Positions 7,407 through 15,526 of a stretch of 64,000 nucleotides of DNA are shown piece after piece. Both the position numbers and the translations under genes were made by a program. Numbering within the stretch: the first letter of the stretch is position 1; each line of letters opens with the position of its first letter. The notes beneath the pieces were generated by a model. It did not search any database. It worked only from the letters and a program-made list of their open reading frames with translations, and was not told where the DNA came from. Source of the stretch: Solirubrobacteraceae bacterium (GTDB taxonomy: Bacteria > Actinomycetota > Thermoleophilia > Solirubrobacterales > Solirubrobacteraceae); NCBI GenBank assembly GCA_017882445.1, contig JADGPK010000004.1, forward strand, positions 1 to 64,000, given 5' to 3'.

Positions 7407-7422
7407 TTGACTGACCAGTCAA
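7407..7422. promoter_or_regulatory. 16-bp palindromic operator candidate (TetR-type)
   Basis: TTGACTG-AC-CAGTCAA is a perfect 7-bp inverted repeat with a 2-bp centre. It lies between the divergent 3-hydroxyacyl-CoA dehydrogenase and thiolase genes. Its size and symmetry are typical of operators bound by TetR-family regulators of fatty-acid or steroid degradation. No regulator gene is adjacent. Confidence 0.6.
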
Positions 7423-7566
7423 TCTAGGACACGTGACGCGGTAAAGTACGTACTGCAGGTCCGGGCATTTTCGCAGAAGCTCCCCGGTCTCTTCGGGGCG
7501 GGCCGGGCGGGCAAACCATTCCTCTCAATAAACGCTGGGCAACACACCGCTAGGAGGACTTCTGAA

Positions 7567-8739
7567 ATGAGGCACCCAGAGGGGCGCGAAGTCGTAATCG
7601 TAGAGGCCGTCCGCACGCCCATCGGGCGCGGGCACAGGGAGAAGGGCTACTACAAGGACACCCATCCCAACGCGCTGCTGGCCAAGTGCTACACCGAGGT
7701 GATCGAGCGCTCGGGCATCGATCCATCAGAGGTCGAGGACGTGATCGCCGGCTGCGTGCAGCAGTTCGGCGAGCAGGGCTTCAACATCGCGCGCAACGCC
7801 TGGCTGCAGGCAGGCCTGCCGATCGAGACGCCCGGCACGACCGTCGACCGTCAGTGCGGCTCGGCCCAGCAGGCGGTCGGCTTCGCCGCGGCCCTGATCG
7901 CCGCGGGCGTCCACGACGCGATGATCGGCTCCGGTGTGGAGCACATGGGCCACCTGCCCTTCGCGGCCGGCATGAAGACCCAGGAGGACTTCGGCTACGC
8001 GTTCACCCCCGAGCTGATGGCCAAGCACAACATCGTCGGACAGGGTCTCGGCGCGGAGATGATCGCCGATCAGTGGGAGATCCCCCGCTCCGAGCTCGAC
8101 GAGCTGGCCGTGCGCTCGCACAGGCTCGCCCACCAGGCGACCGAGGAGGGTCGCTTCGAGCGCGAGATCGTGCCGATCAAGGTTGGCGAGGAGGAGTACG
8201 TCACCGACCAGGGCATCCGCCCCGACACCAGCCTCGAGACGCTGTCGCAGCTCAAGCCCGCCTTCAAGGAGGGCGGCAAGATCACCGCGGGCAACGCCTC
8301 GCAGATCTCCGACGGCGCCTCAGCGGTGCTGCTGATGGCGGCTGAGAAGGCCAAGGCGCTGGGGCTGAAAGCGCGCGCGAGGATGGTCGACCAGACCACG
8401 GTCGGCTGTGACCCGGTCAAAATGCTCGAGGGTCCGATTCCCGCCACGCGGAAAATACTCGAGCGCAACGGGATGAAGATCGACGACATCGACCTGTTCG
8501 AGATCAACGAGGCGTTTGCCCCCGTCGTGGCGGCCTGGCGGCGCGAGTTGAGCCCGGACATGGACCGCGTGAACGTCAACGGCGGCGCCATGGCGCTGGG
8601 TCACCCGCTCGGCTCCACCGGCGCCCGGCTGATCACCACGCTGCTGCACGAGCTCGAGCGCTCCGACAAGGAGATCGGGCTTGTGACGATGTGCTGCGGC
8701 GGCGGCCTGGGGACGGGCACGCTTATCCAGCGCGTCTGA
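7567..8739 (+). CDS. Acetyl-CoA acetyltransferase / steroid-type 3-ketoacyl-CoA thiolase (FadA5-like)
   Basis: 390 residues, full-length thiolase. It cleaves 3-ketoacyl-CoA to acetyl-CoA plus a shortened acyl-CoA, or condenses two acyl-CoAs. The nucleophilic cysteine is C97 in RQCGSAQQ; the GHPLG histidine (about H346) and the second active-site cysteine in the CCGGGLGTG region (about 376-377) are present. Segments such as GCVQQFGEQGFNIARNAWLQ resemble actinobacterial steroid side-chain thiolases more than housekeeping acetoacetyl-CoA thiolases. The ATG at 7567 has a good ribosome-binding site (AGGAGG). Substrate range is not provable from sequence. Confidence 0.9.
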   Translation: MRHPEGREVVIVEAVRTPIGRGHREKGYYKDTHPNALLAKCYTEVIERSGIDPSEVEDVIAGCVQQFGEQGFNIARNAWLQAGLPIETPGTTVDRQCGSAQQAVGFAAALIAAGVHDAMIGSGVEHMGHLPFAAGMKTQEDFGYAFTPELMAKHNIVGQGLGAEMIADQWEIPRSELDELAVRSHRLAHQATEEGRFEREIVPIKVGEEEYVTDQGIRPDTSLETLSQLKPAFKEGGKITAGNASQISDGASAVLLMAAEKAKALGLKARARMVDQTTVGCDPVKMLEGPIPATRKILERNGMKIDDIDLFEINEAFAPVVAAWRRELSPDMDRVNVNGGAMALGHPLGSTGARLITTLLHELERSDKEIGLVTMCCGGGLGTGTLIQRV

Positions 8740-8746
8740 TCGGCGC

Positions 8747-10384
8747 TCAGCCGCTCGGCCCGCCCCCCGTCCAGTTCACCGCGACGGGGGGCAGGGCCAG
8801 GAGCGCCGACCACGTGGCGGGGTCGGCGATGCCACTGGGCGGGATGCCGTGCGCGTTCTGGAAGGCGATCAGATTGGTTTCAGTCTGGGAGTCGAAGTTG
8901 CCGGTGGTCGCCTGCGCGGGCACGGCGCTCGCCAGGTGCTCCTGCATCCACAGGACCTGATCGCCCTTGCGGCCGCGTCTCAGTTCCGGATATTCGCCGT
9001 TGGGCGTCACGCTCGTGAGCGGCGCCAGCGGTTCGGCGAGCGTCTTCCAGCCGCCGGAGGACGTTTCCTGCCAGTCCCAGAACGACACGCCCGTGGCGCC
9101 GTAGTCGGCGGCCTCCTCGCGGAAGCGCAGCAGATCCGCAAAGGACACGTTTTCGTACGTCTGGCCGAGCGGGAAGATCGGACGCCGATAGATGCGGTTG
9201 GCGATGTAGGTGTTGGCGTAGACCGTGTCCACCGACTGGCCGATCGCCTTCCAGTACATCTGCGGCGCGTTGTACTGCGCGCCACCCGGTCCGAGGAAGA
9301 CCGAGTAGGGGAACGACGAGTGATAGGAGACGTAGGGGAAGGACGCGAGCGCCACCGGATAGGCGGCGCCGACCTTCGCACGCAGTTCGGCGATGTAGCG
9401 CTGCGCAGCGGCGTAGTGGCCTTCGTACTCCGCCTCCGCGTCGATCACCAGGCAGTCCGCGCCGTTGGCGACGGCCCTCGCGCCGAGGCTGGCCTCGCCC
9501 GCCGGGTTCGAGCCGTAGACGTACTGCCAGGCGCACGCCTTCAGACCGTTGGCGTGCAGTTCCTGCACGAGCTGGGGCGAGAACTGGCCCCAGTAGTTGC
9601 TGGATCCGTCGGAGCTCTTGATGAACAGCGTGCTAACGCCCGCCCCATGCGCCTGGGCGACGATCGAGGCCACGCTGCCGCCGTCGGATTGGCCGACGTA
9701 CCAGATCCACATGCCCTGGCCGTCCAGCGCCGTTCCGCTCGCGGCTCCCACGGCTCCCGGCGTCGTGACCGGCAGCGGCGCGGGAAGCTTGGGAGCGGGG
9801 GGGTGCAGCGCGTGCTGGTAGACGTGGATGGGTCCGTAGGAGCTCGTGTAGCGTCCGCCGCTGAGCAGCACCATCACGCGCCCTGAGTGGGCGCTCGAGG
9901 GGACGGTCACGAGCAGGCCCGCGCCCGTCCGGCGCAGGCGCGCGGCCGGTGAGGTGCGGCTGATGTGGGCCCCGATGGCCCTCGGGAAGGCCACGATCAT
10001 GCCCGGCTTCAGGCCTACGCCGGAGAACAGCAGCGTGCCGTGGGTTGACACCTGGTGAGGATCGCGGCTGCATCTGGTGGCGGGTGTGCAGCTGGCGCTG
10101 CTGATGCGCACGGTGGTGACGTGCAGCGATGCGATGCCCGTCCTGCCGGTTGACGTGCGCGGCTTGCTCGCCGGCAGGGGAGCGGGAGCGGCGGAGCCGG
10201 CCGCCTGCGTGCCCCCCGCGTTCGCCGCCCAGGCCGACGGCGCTTGGATGGGAAGGACGCTGAGCAGCAGCGCAGCTAGTGCCGCGCTGAAGAATCTCGA
10301 TCGCCCGAGGGCGCCTGTGCTCGCCAAGATCACGAATACTCGCTTTGCGCCGAACGGCTGTCCGTTCGTGTCAGGCGACTCCAC
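8747..10384 (-). CDS. Secreted protein: putative glycosidase-like barrel plus peptidoglycan-binding domain
   Basis: 545 residues. A hydrophobic export signal lies near residues 28-55 and ends AWAANA. A Pro/Ala/Ser linker leads to an immunoglobulin/IPT-like beta region (about 110-190). A putative (beta/alpha)8 barrel spans about 225-440 (GMWIWYV...; CLVIDAEAEYEG; GATGVSFWDWQ). The C-terminus (about 455-530) is a peptidoglycan-binding type 1 domain (LRRGRKGDQVLWMQEHL; FDSQTETNLIAFQNAHGI). It probably acts on or anchors to the cell wall; hydrolase activity is inferred. The start is uncertain: GTG 10384 or GTG 10333 both leave the signal intact. Confidence 0.7.
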   Translation of the reverse strand: MESPDTNGQPFGAKRVFVILASTGALGRSRFFSAALAALLLSVLPIQAPSAWAANAGGTQAAGSAAPAPLPASKPRTSTGRTGIASLHVTTVRISSASCTPATRCSRDPHQVSTHGTLLFSGVGLKPGMIVAFPRAIGAHISRTSPAARLRRTGAGLLVTVPSSAHSGRVMVLLSGGRYTSSYGPIHVYQHALHPPAPKLPAPLPVTTPGAVGAASGTALDGQGMWIWYVGQSDGGSVASIVAQAHGAGVSTLFIKSSDGSSNYWGQFSPQLVQELHANGLKACAWQYVYGSNPAGEASLGARAVANGADCLVIDAEAEYEGHYAAAQRYIAELRAKVGAAYPVALASFPYVSYHSSFPYSVFLGPGGAQYNAPQMYWKAIGQSVDTVYANTYIANRIYRRPIFPLGQTYENVSFADLLRFREEAADYGATGVSFWDWQETSSGGWKTLAEPLAPLTSVTPNGEYPELRRGRKGDQVLWMQEHLASAVPAQATTGNFDSQTETNLIAFQNAHGIPPSGIADPATWSALLALPPVAVNWTGGGPSG

Positions 10385-10467
10385 CCGCCCGATCAGCGGA
10401 ATATGACGTTATCGGTTCTGTGCAGGAGAACCGATGCGCGGCAAAGAAGTTGCGCTCTCGGTCCCGT

Positions 10468-11517
10468 TCAGTCCCAGCGAAAGCCCGTCGAAGCGGGCGT
10501 GGGCGGGAGCGGGCTGGACGGAAGACCGATTGGTGGAGTGGGGAGGTTGAAGCCCGTGGGTGCGACGTCGTTGGGCGCATCGGGGTGGAACAGCGAGGCC
10601 AGGTACTGGTTCTGCCCGCGGCCCACGCCCAGCTCGAACTGGCCGCCGCCGTAGTTGCCGATGCCGCGCTCCGCGCAATAGTCATACGCGTCGAGCAGGC
10701 TGCGCAGACCACCCAGCCGAGAGGGCTTGATGTTGACCATCCCCGGGGGGTAGGGCAGCGAGCGGATGTCCTCGATCGAGTGGATGGGAGCGTCCCATGA
10801 GAAGCGCTCGCGATGGGGGGCGAGCACCGCGTCGGTCTCGGGCGTGAGCGCCGGGTCCTCGATCCATGCCAGCGGAAACGCCTCGGCCACGCGGCGATAC
10901 AGCACCGGGTCTGCGGGCTGGTCGACGATCGATCCCACGTAGAGCCCCTTGAAGTCGACCGAGTCGACCGCGCCTGTGGCCACCAGTTCGGCGATCAGCG
11001 GCTCGTCCCACGAGCTGGTCGGGTCCAGCTTGAAGCGCAGCCACGGATACAGCTCGAGGCGCCGGCGGACTGGATCCAGGGAGGGGGGCTCGCCGAGCCG
11101 CAGCGAGACGACGAAGCGGACCGGCTCCGGTGCGAGCCCGAGCGCCTCGTGCAGCGTGGTCTGTGCCTGGCGCAGCGCCAGGTCCAGGGCCGCTGACTCA
11201 TATGCCCATGTGCGGTAGCGGGCGGACACCTCGCGCTGCGGGGGCTCGGGAAAGAGCGACTGCGCGGCGAGGTGCTCCGCGAAGGAGGCGAGCGTGAAGC
11301 TGCCGGCGAGCGGGGCGGTCGGGCCGGCAGCCTGCAGGATGTCGTGGTCGACCACGTCGTAGGTGACGTCCTCGCCGACTCCCTCCGAGCCGGCGCCGCG
11401 CAGGCGGATCAGGGTGCTCTTGCGCTCGAAGCCGCTGGACACCGTCGCCTCGAGCGGGTCCAGCGAGTAGTCCTCGATCTCCACGGCGAGATCCGCGAGC
11501 TTCCCCCACGTGCTCAT
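10468..11517 (-). CDS. Enolase-superfamily protein (mandelate racemase / muconate-lactonizing / OSBS-like)
   Basis: 349 residues from the ATG at 11517. The barrel carries the metal-ligand series of the superfamily: D in DSVDFKG, E in WIEDPAL and D in FSWDAPI. It also has lysine motifs RFKLD and NIKPSRLGG, so it should abstract an alpha-proton next to a carboxylate. The reaction could be o-succinylbenzoate synthesis, epimerisation or cycloisomerisation; no menaquinone or peptide-epimerase genes are nearby to decide. The ATG overlaps the xseB stop by 4 bp (ATGA), so it is translationally coupled to the exonuclease genes without an obvious functional link. Confidence 0.8.
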   Translation of the reverse strand: MSTWGKLADLAVEIEDYSLDPLEATVSSGFERKSTLIRLRGAGSEGVGEDVTYDVVDHDILQAAGPTAPLAGSFTLASFAEHLAAQSLFPEPPQREVSARYRTWAYESAALDLALRQAQTTLHEALGLAPEPVRFVVSLRLGEPPSLDPVRRRLELYPWLRFKLDPTSSWDEPLIAELVATGAVDSVDFKGLYVGSIVDQPADPVLYRRVAEAFPLAWIEDPALTPETDAVLAPHRERFSWDAPIHSIEDIRSLPYPPGMVNIKPSRLGGLRSLLDAYDYCAERGIGNYGGGQFELGVGRGQNQYLASLFHPDAPNDVAPTGFNLPTPPIGLPSSPLPPTPASTGFRWD

Positions 11518-11789
11518 GCGCCGGCCTCTCGTTCCAGGCGCACGACCAGCTCGTCGAGCCGAAGCTCCTCCAGCGCGTCTCCCACCACCGTGAGCTCGTG
11601 CGCGCACAGCTCGATCAGCGTCTTGCCCTCGCTGACGAGCTCCAACGTCTCGTTGAGGCTCGCCTCGCCCGAGTCCAGGCGCCGGATGATCTCCTCGACC
11701 CGTGCGGCGGCCGCCTCGTAGGTCGGTCGCTCGACCCCATCGGGCTCGACCGGCTCGCGCTCGGCCGCGCTCTCGCCCCCGTCGCTCAT
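11514..11789 (-). CDS. xseB: Exodeoxyribonuclease VII small subunit
   Basis: 91 residues, normal length. The conserved helical core YEAAAARVEEIIRRLDSGEASLNETLEL at about 24-51 is intact, flanked by a charged N-terminus. Several small subunits assemble on each XseA to form a nuclease that degrades single-stranded DNA from both ends into oligonucleotides, acting in repair. It overlaps xseA upstream and the enolase-superfamily gene downstream by 4 bp each, so all three are one translationally coupled unit. Confidence 0.92.
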   Translation of the reverse strand: MSDGGESAAEREPVEPDGVERPTYEAAAARVEEIIRRLDSGEASLNETLELVSEGKTLIELCAHELTVVGDALEELRLDELVVRLEREAGA

Positions 11790-13114
11790 CGCTCGACTAT
11801 CCGCGCCGGGAGCACCCCGTCGGCGAACCTGAGTCGAAGCTCCCGGGCCGCGCGCGCTCGCTCGGCTGTGAGGATCGGATCGCCGTCTGGAGAATGGACG
11901 AGGGCGTAGCCACGCTCGAGCGTCCGCTGCGGATCGTGGCCCGCCAGGGCGAGCGTGAGGCGTTCGAGATCGCCCGGCCGGCGCTCGCGGCAGTCGAGCA
12001 GATACGACGCCGCCTTGCGCTGGAGCACGACCGCGCGCCGCTCGGTCAGGCGACGCTCGGACTCAGCGCGCCGGCGCGCGCCGGCGCGGATCTCACGCAA
12101 CTGCTGATGCAGGCGCTCACGCTGGCGCGACACGTGCGCGGACGGTGCGCGGGAGAGCAGCGCGAGCGCTCGGGCGCGCGAGAGGACCGCCCGGCGGCCG
12201 TGCTCGCGCAGGCGCGCCGCCGCTGCCACCTGTTCGGCGCGGGCCCTGCGGCAGTCCACCCCCACGGCAGCCTCCGCCGCGTGGGTCGGCGTCGAGCAGC
12301 TGACAGCTGCCACGTCATCCAGCAGCGTGCGGTCGGTGTGATGTCCGACCGAGGCGATCACAGGCACGCCGAGCAGCGCAACCGTGCGGCAGAGCGTCTC
12401 ATCGCAGAAGCACAAGAGGTCCGCCAGCGAGCCACCGCCGCGCGCGACGATCACCACCTCGACGTCCGCCACCGCCGCCAGATCGCCGAGCGCCCGCACG
12501 ATTGCGGGTGCCGCATGGCGATCCTGCACAGGAGTGAACGCCCACACCAGTCGCCCCGCCCAGCCGCGGCGGGCCAGAGCCGCGCGGACGTCATCGCGGG
12601 CCTTGCCGCCCTCGCCGGTGATCACGCCGATCGTGCGAGGCAGGAGGGGCCTGGGCAGGCGCTTCTGATGCTCCAACAGGCCCTCGGCGGCGAGTTGCCT
12701 GCGCAGACGCTCGATCCGGGCGAGCAGGTCGCCCTCGCCGGCCACACGCAGGTCTGAGACCGCGAAGGAGAAGCCGGGGGAGGAGGTGGCGCTTCCGGGG
12801 TAGTAGTCACAGCCGCCGGCCACCACTATCTGCATGCCCTCCGCGGGCGCAGCGCCGCCTCGGGCGATCATCGCCTCCCACTCCTTTAGCCAGGCGCTGC
12901 AGGCGATCGCGCCGGTTGCGTCGCGCAGCTCGAAGTACACGCGCGCTCGCGAGGGCCGTAGGTTCACGAGCTCGCCCATCAGCTGCACGTGCGCGAAGGA
13001 GCGCAGCTTGGTTCGCAGCGCGGCGGCGTACTCGCCCACCGGATAGGGACCGGCCAGTCCGCTGTCCGGTATGCCCGCGCCCGCGGAGGAAGCGGGGGGA
13101 TAGAGCGAGGACAT
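11786..13114 (-). CDS. xseA: Exodeoxyribonuclease VII large subunit
   Basis: 442 residues. The N-terminal OB-fold domain spans about 20-115 (YPVGEYAAALR; VYFELRDATG). The catalytic domain follows at about 125-330, with the typical TIGVITGEGGKARDDV and VEVVIVARGGGSLADL motifs. A helical C-terminus binds the XseB subunits. I choose the ATG at 13114 over the longer frame because a TATCCT -10 box sits 7 nt upstream and the family N-terminus begins shortly after. It catalyses ssDNA degradation with XseB. Confidence 0.93.
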   Translation of the reverse strand: MSSLYPPASSAGAGIPDSGLAGPYPVGEYAAALRTKLRSFAHVQLMGELVNLRPSRARVYFELRDATGAIACSAWLKEWEAMIARGGAAPAEGMQIVVAGGCDYYPGSATSSPGFSFAVSDLRVAGEGDLLARIERLRRQLAAEGLLEHQKRLPRPLLPRTIGVITGEGGKARDDVRAALARRGWAGRLVWAFTPVQDRHAAPAIVRALGDLAAVADVEVVIVARGGGSLADLLCFCDETLCRTVALLGVPVIASVGHHTDRTLLDDVAAVSCSTPTHAAEAAVGVDCRRARAEQVAAAARLREHGRRAVLSRARALALLSRAPSAHVSRQRERLHQQLREIRAGARRRAESERRLTERRAVVLQRKAASYLLDCRERRPGDLERLTLALAGHDPQRTLERGYALVHSPDGDPILTAERARAARELRLRFADGVLPARIVER

Positions 13115-13121
13115 CCGCAAC

Positions 13122-13138
13122 AGGATAGGCGCTACGAT
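13122..13138. promoter_or_regulatory. Divergent -10 boxes between xseA and a membrane-protein gene
   Basis: Minus strand: TATCCT (13127-13122) lies 7 nt before the xseA ATG at 13114. Plus strand: TACGAT (13133-13138) lies 8 nt before an ATG at 13147 that opens a 10-codon frame. Both fit leaderless transcription. Confidence 0.4.
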
Positions 13139-13146
13139 CGACGTCG

Positions 13147-13179
13147 ATGCGGCGCAGCCAACCTCGGCCTGGTCTCTAA
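13147..13179 (+). CDS. Possible 10-codon leaderless uORF before the membrane-protein gene
   Basis: ATG at 13147, 8 nt after a TACGAT box, encodes MRRSQPRPGL and stops at TAA 13177-13179. The stop is 9 nt before the GTG start of the following gene. It could be translated from a leaderless mRNA and pass ribosomes to the next start. Too short to confirm by coding statistics. Confidence 0.2.
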   Translation: MRRSQPRPGL

Positions 13180-13188
13180 CCGAACGCT

Positions 13189-13725
13189 GTGGCCAAGCGC
13201 AGCACCGCCAGGCGCGCACGCTCTCGCAAGCGGCGGCCGGCGCCGCAGGGCGCCAAGGAGTCCCGCGCCCCCAGCAGGCCCTCGAGGAGCGATCCGGGCG
13301 GCTACAAAGACCCGCTGTCGGTGGGGGAGCGCCCGCAGGCGCCCTGGCATCCGCTGCCGCTGTCCGAGCTCTTGATCCTCGTCGGCGGCATCGGCACGAT
13401 CTTCGGCTTCCAACGCGGCGAACGCGGCGGAGGACCGGTCTTGTTGGCGGGTGTCGGCGCTGTCGCCATCGGCACGATCGAGGTGACGCTGCGCGAACAC
13501 CTGAGCGGCTATCGCTCGCACACGATCCTGCTGGCCATGGTGCCCACGATCGTCTTCTTCTCGGCGTTCAGCCTGATCGCCGCCGCGTTTGTGACGCCCG
13601 TGCCGACGTGGCTGCGGATCATGCCGATCGGCTTCGCGGTGCCGTTGTTCGCGTTCCTGTTCAAGCTGCTGCGCGCACGCTTCCTGGACGCCCGCCGCGA
13701 GCGGACGTTCGCCACGCGGCGCTGA
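13189..13725 (+). CDS. Hypothetical integral membrane protein
   Basis: 178 residues from a GTG start. A strongly basic, low-complexity N-terminus (about 1-50, rich in Arg, Lys, Ser and Pro) precedes four predicted helices: about 58-76, 83-102, 111-136 and 144-162. The C-terminus is short and basic. I recognise no family. The basic tail would face the cytoplasm and could contact nucleic acid or anionic lipid. It is divergent from xseA. Confidence 0.7.
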   Translation: MAKRSTARRARSRKRRPAPQGAKESRAPSRPSRSDPGGYKDPLSVGERPQAPWHPLPLSELLILVGGIGTIFGFQRGERGGGPVLLAGVGAVAIGTIEVTLREHLSGYRSHTILLAMVPTIVFFSAFSLIAAAFVTPVPTWLRIMPIGFAVPLFAFLFKLLRARFLDARRERTFATRR

Positions 13726-13731
13726 GGGCTC

Positions 13732-14034
13732 TCAGAGCCTCGCAGCGGGCGCGCCGAGGCTGAGCGACGCCAGCGGGCGCTCGCCGTCGTTTGCGCCCTC
13801 GCCGCGGGTCTCCCCGCTGAAGCCGAGCCGCTCGAGCCGCTCGATCTCGCGTTCGCCCACCACGCGGGCCGGGTGCGCGGGGTCGAGACCGACGATCAGG
13901 TTCGCGATCCGGTTGCGCAGTTGCAGGGCGAAGTGTGGCGTTGACGCGCCCATCAGCTGGCGCACGTCCTCGACGGTCACCTCGTGAGCGCTCTGCTTGC
14001 GACGTAGACGGCGGGGATCCTCGGCCTGGCTCAA
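13732..14034 (-). CDS. Hypothetical 100-residue protein
   Basis: Starts at TTG 14034 with AGAGGA upstream. The N-terminal half is charged and probably helical (SAHEVTVEDVRQLMG; FALQLRNRIANLIVGL), followed by a Gly/Arg/Glu-rich tail. No membrane segment or known motif is seen. It lies 21 bp downstream of the cell-wall-binding lipoprotein gene on the same strand and is probably in its transcript. Confidence 0.55.
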   Translation of the reverse strand: MSQAEDPRRLRRKQSAHEVTVEDVRQLMGASTPHFALQLRNRIANLIVGLDPAHPARVVGEREIERLERLGFSGETRGEGANDGERPLASLSLGAPAARL

Positions 14035-14055
14035 GTTGTCCTCTGTGGAGATCGG

Positions 14056-15285
14056 CTATTCGGATTGCGTGACGGCGGCTTCTTCGGAGCCTTTGCGAGG
14101 GCTGATCTGGAGCAGGGAGTCGATTTCGGCCTGGGTGACCGCCGAGATCGCCCGTTCGTCGCCGATCAGCCAGCCGTGATTGTAGACGCCTCTCACCGGG
14201 CGGAAGTTCGGCGCGGCGGTGTACGCGGGCTGGATGTCGCCGAGATACGTGGCCAGCGCCGGCGGAATCCGGGTCGCGCTTTCGAGCACGAGCAGCGGCC
14301 CGTAGTCGCCGGTGGCCGACAGCGGAGCGGAGGCCGGTGCGTCGAGCGGACGCGCCGAGTTCACGAACACCAGCCCGTGCCCCGGTTCTTTGACGCCCCA
14401 ACCCAACGTCCCGTCGGTGAAGCGGGCGACCGCGATCGCGTTCGCCGCGGGGCTCCCGCCTTCGGCGGGAGCCCCGGTGCCGGTGATCTCGGTGACAGGG
14501 CCGAAGCGCCCGAGCTCGCTGAGCACCAGCCTGCCCAGCAGCGAGGAGTCGATCACGTAGATCGACGGCCGGTGCAGCCTCGCCAGCGCCGCCGCCGTCG
14601 GTGCGGGCACGCGTGCGCGGGTCACGAACAGGATCGGAGCGCCGCTCTCCGCCGACAGGCCCGCCGCGGGCATCTGGAGCGCTCGCGGAGCATTCGCGGG
14701 GACCACTATCACCTGGCGCGGAGCGCCCGCGCCGGCGCGCTGCGCCAGGCGCTGGATCGCGGCCGCCGTCACCGCGGGGCCGGCGGCCGGCAGCGAGCGC
14801 GTGAGGTAGCCGTCGGGTGGGGTCGCGGATGTCCCGATCCGGATCACCTGCACACCGCCCAGCGCCGCGGCTCCAAGGGGGTGCAGCGCTTCCATCGTCT
14901 GGCGCGTCACCGCGGGCAGCGTGCTGCCTTCGCTGTACAGCACCGGCGCGCCGGTCGGCGCTCCCGCCAGCACCGAGGCGGCCAGCGCGGCCGGCCAGTC
15001 GCGCTCGTCCACCAGCACCACCGCCGCAGGACGCGAGGCGGACGTGAGACCCGGATACACCGCTCGTGCGACCGCCGCGGCGTCGGTGGCCGCGTCGGGG
15101 CCTCCGAGACGGGTGGTGTTGCGCGTAGCCACGCTCACAGCCCCCTGCGGCGCAACGGGAGCGAGCGCTCGGGCCGGACCGCCGCTCGGGCGTGGCTCGG
15201 GCGCCGACTTGCCGCACCCGGTGAGCAGCGCCGCGACGGCCAGCGCGAGCGCGGCGGGCAGCAGTCGGGGCCGGGCGGCACGCAT
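14056..15285 (-). CDS. Lipoprotein with cell-wall-binding repeat 2-type domains
   Basis: 409 residues from the ATG at 15285. A lipoprotein signal ends in the lipobox LTGC (residues 20-23), so the mature N-terminal Cys should be lipid-modified. The body contains repeated Rossmann-like units of the cell-wall-binding repeat 2 family: TTRLGGPDAATDAAAVARAVYPG, then VVLVDERDWPAALAASVLAG, GAPVLYSEG and GGVQVIRIG. The start is supported by a TAGTGT -10 box 8 nt upstream. It is divergent from the riboswitch-controlled NlpC/P60 gene about 100 bp away, suggesting a shared role at the cell wall. Confidence 0.8.
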   Translation of the reverse strand: MRAARPRLLPAALALAVAALLTGCGKSAPEPRPSGGPARALAPVAPQGAVSVATRNTTRLGGPDAATDAAAVARAVYPGLTSASRPAAVVLVDERDWPAALAASVLAGAPTGAPVLYSEGSTLPAVTRQTMEALHPLGAAALGGVQVIRIGTSATPPDGYLTRSLPAAGPAVTAAAIQRLAQRAGAGAPRQVIVVPANAPRALQMPAAGLSAESGAPILFVTRARVPAPTAAALARLHRPSIYVIDSSLLGRLVLSELGRFGPVTEITGTGAPAEGGSPAANAIAVARFTDGTLGWGVKEPGHGLVFVNSARPLDAPASAPLSATGDYGPLLVLESATRIPPALATYLGDIQPAYTAAPNFRPVRGVYNHGWLIGDERAISAVTQAEIDSLLQISPRKGSEEAAVTQSE

Positions 15286-15389
15286 CTGTGGGCACACTAG
15301 CGACCGCGCCGGAGCCGGGAGAATCTGCGAGATCGCATGCGCGCGGCGCAAGCGTCCTTGCAGTTTGCTAGCGTGCCGCACCGAATGCC

Positions 15390-15520
15390 GAATCCTTGAC
15401 CAGGTGTCAAGGAACGGGGGACCCAGGTTGTTGGGGCGAATCCCGCGGTAGGACCGTGAGAAGCGCAGGCTCTTTCAGCGCTAGCCCGTCAGCTAACCCC
15501 GCAGGCCTACGAAAGAGGTT
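15390..15520 (+). promoter_or_regulatory. Cyclic di-AMP riboswitch (ydaO-yuaA class)
   Basis: The conserved blocks of the ydaO-yuaA RNA appear in order: GGAACGGGGGACCCA at 15411-15425, TTGGGGCGAATC at 15431-15442, and AGCCCGTCAGCTAACCCC at 15483-15500 followed by GCAGGC. It sits directly before a secreted NlpC/P60-type gene, the classic actinobacterial target of this class. These riboswitches turn expression off when c-di-AMP is high. A separate 8-bp hairpin, TCCTTGAC/GTCAAGGA, lies at its 5' edge. Exact ends are approximate. Confidence 0.9.
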
Positions 15521-15526
15521 GCTGTC

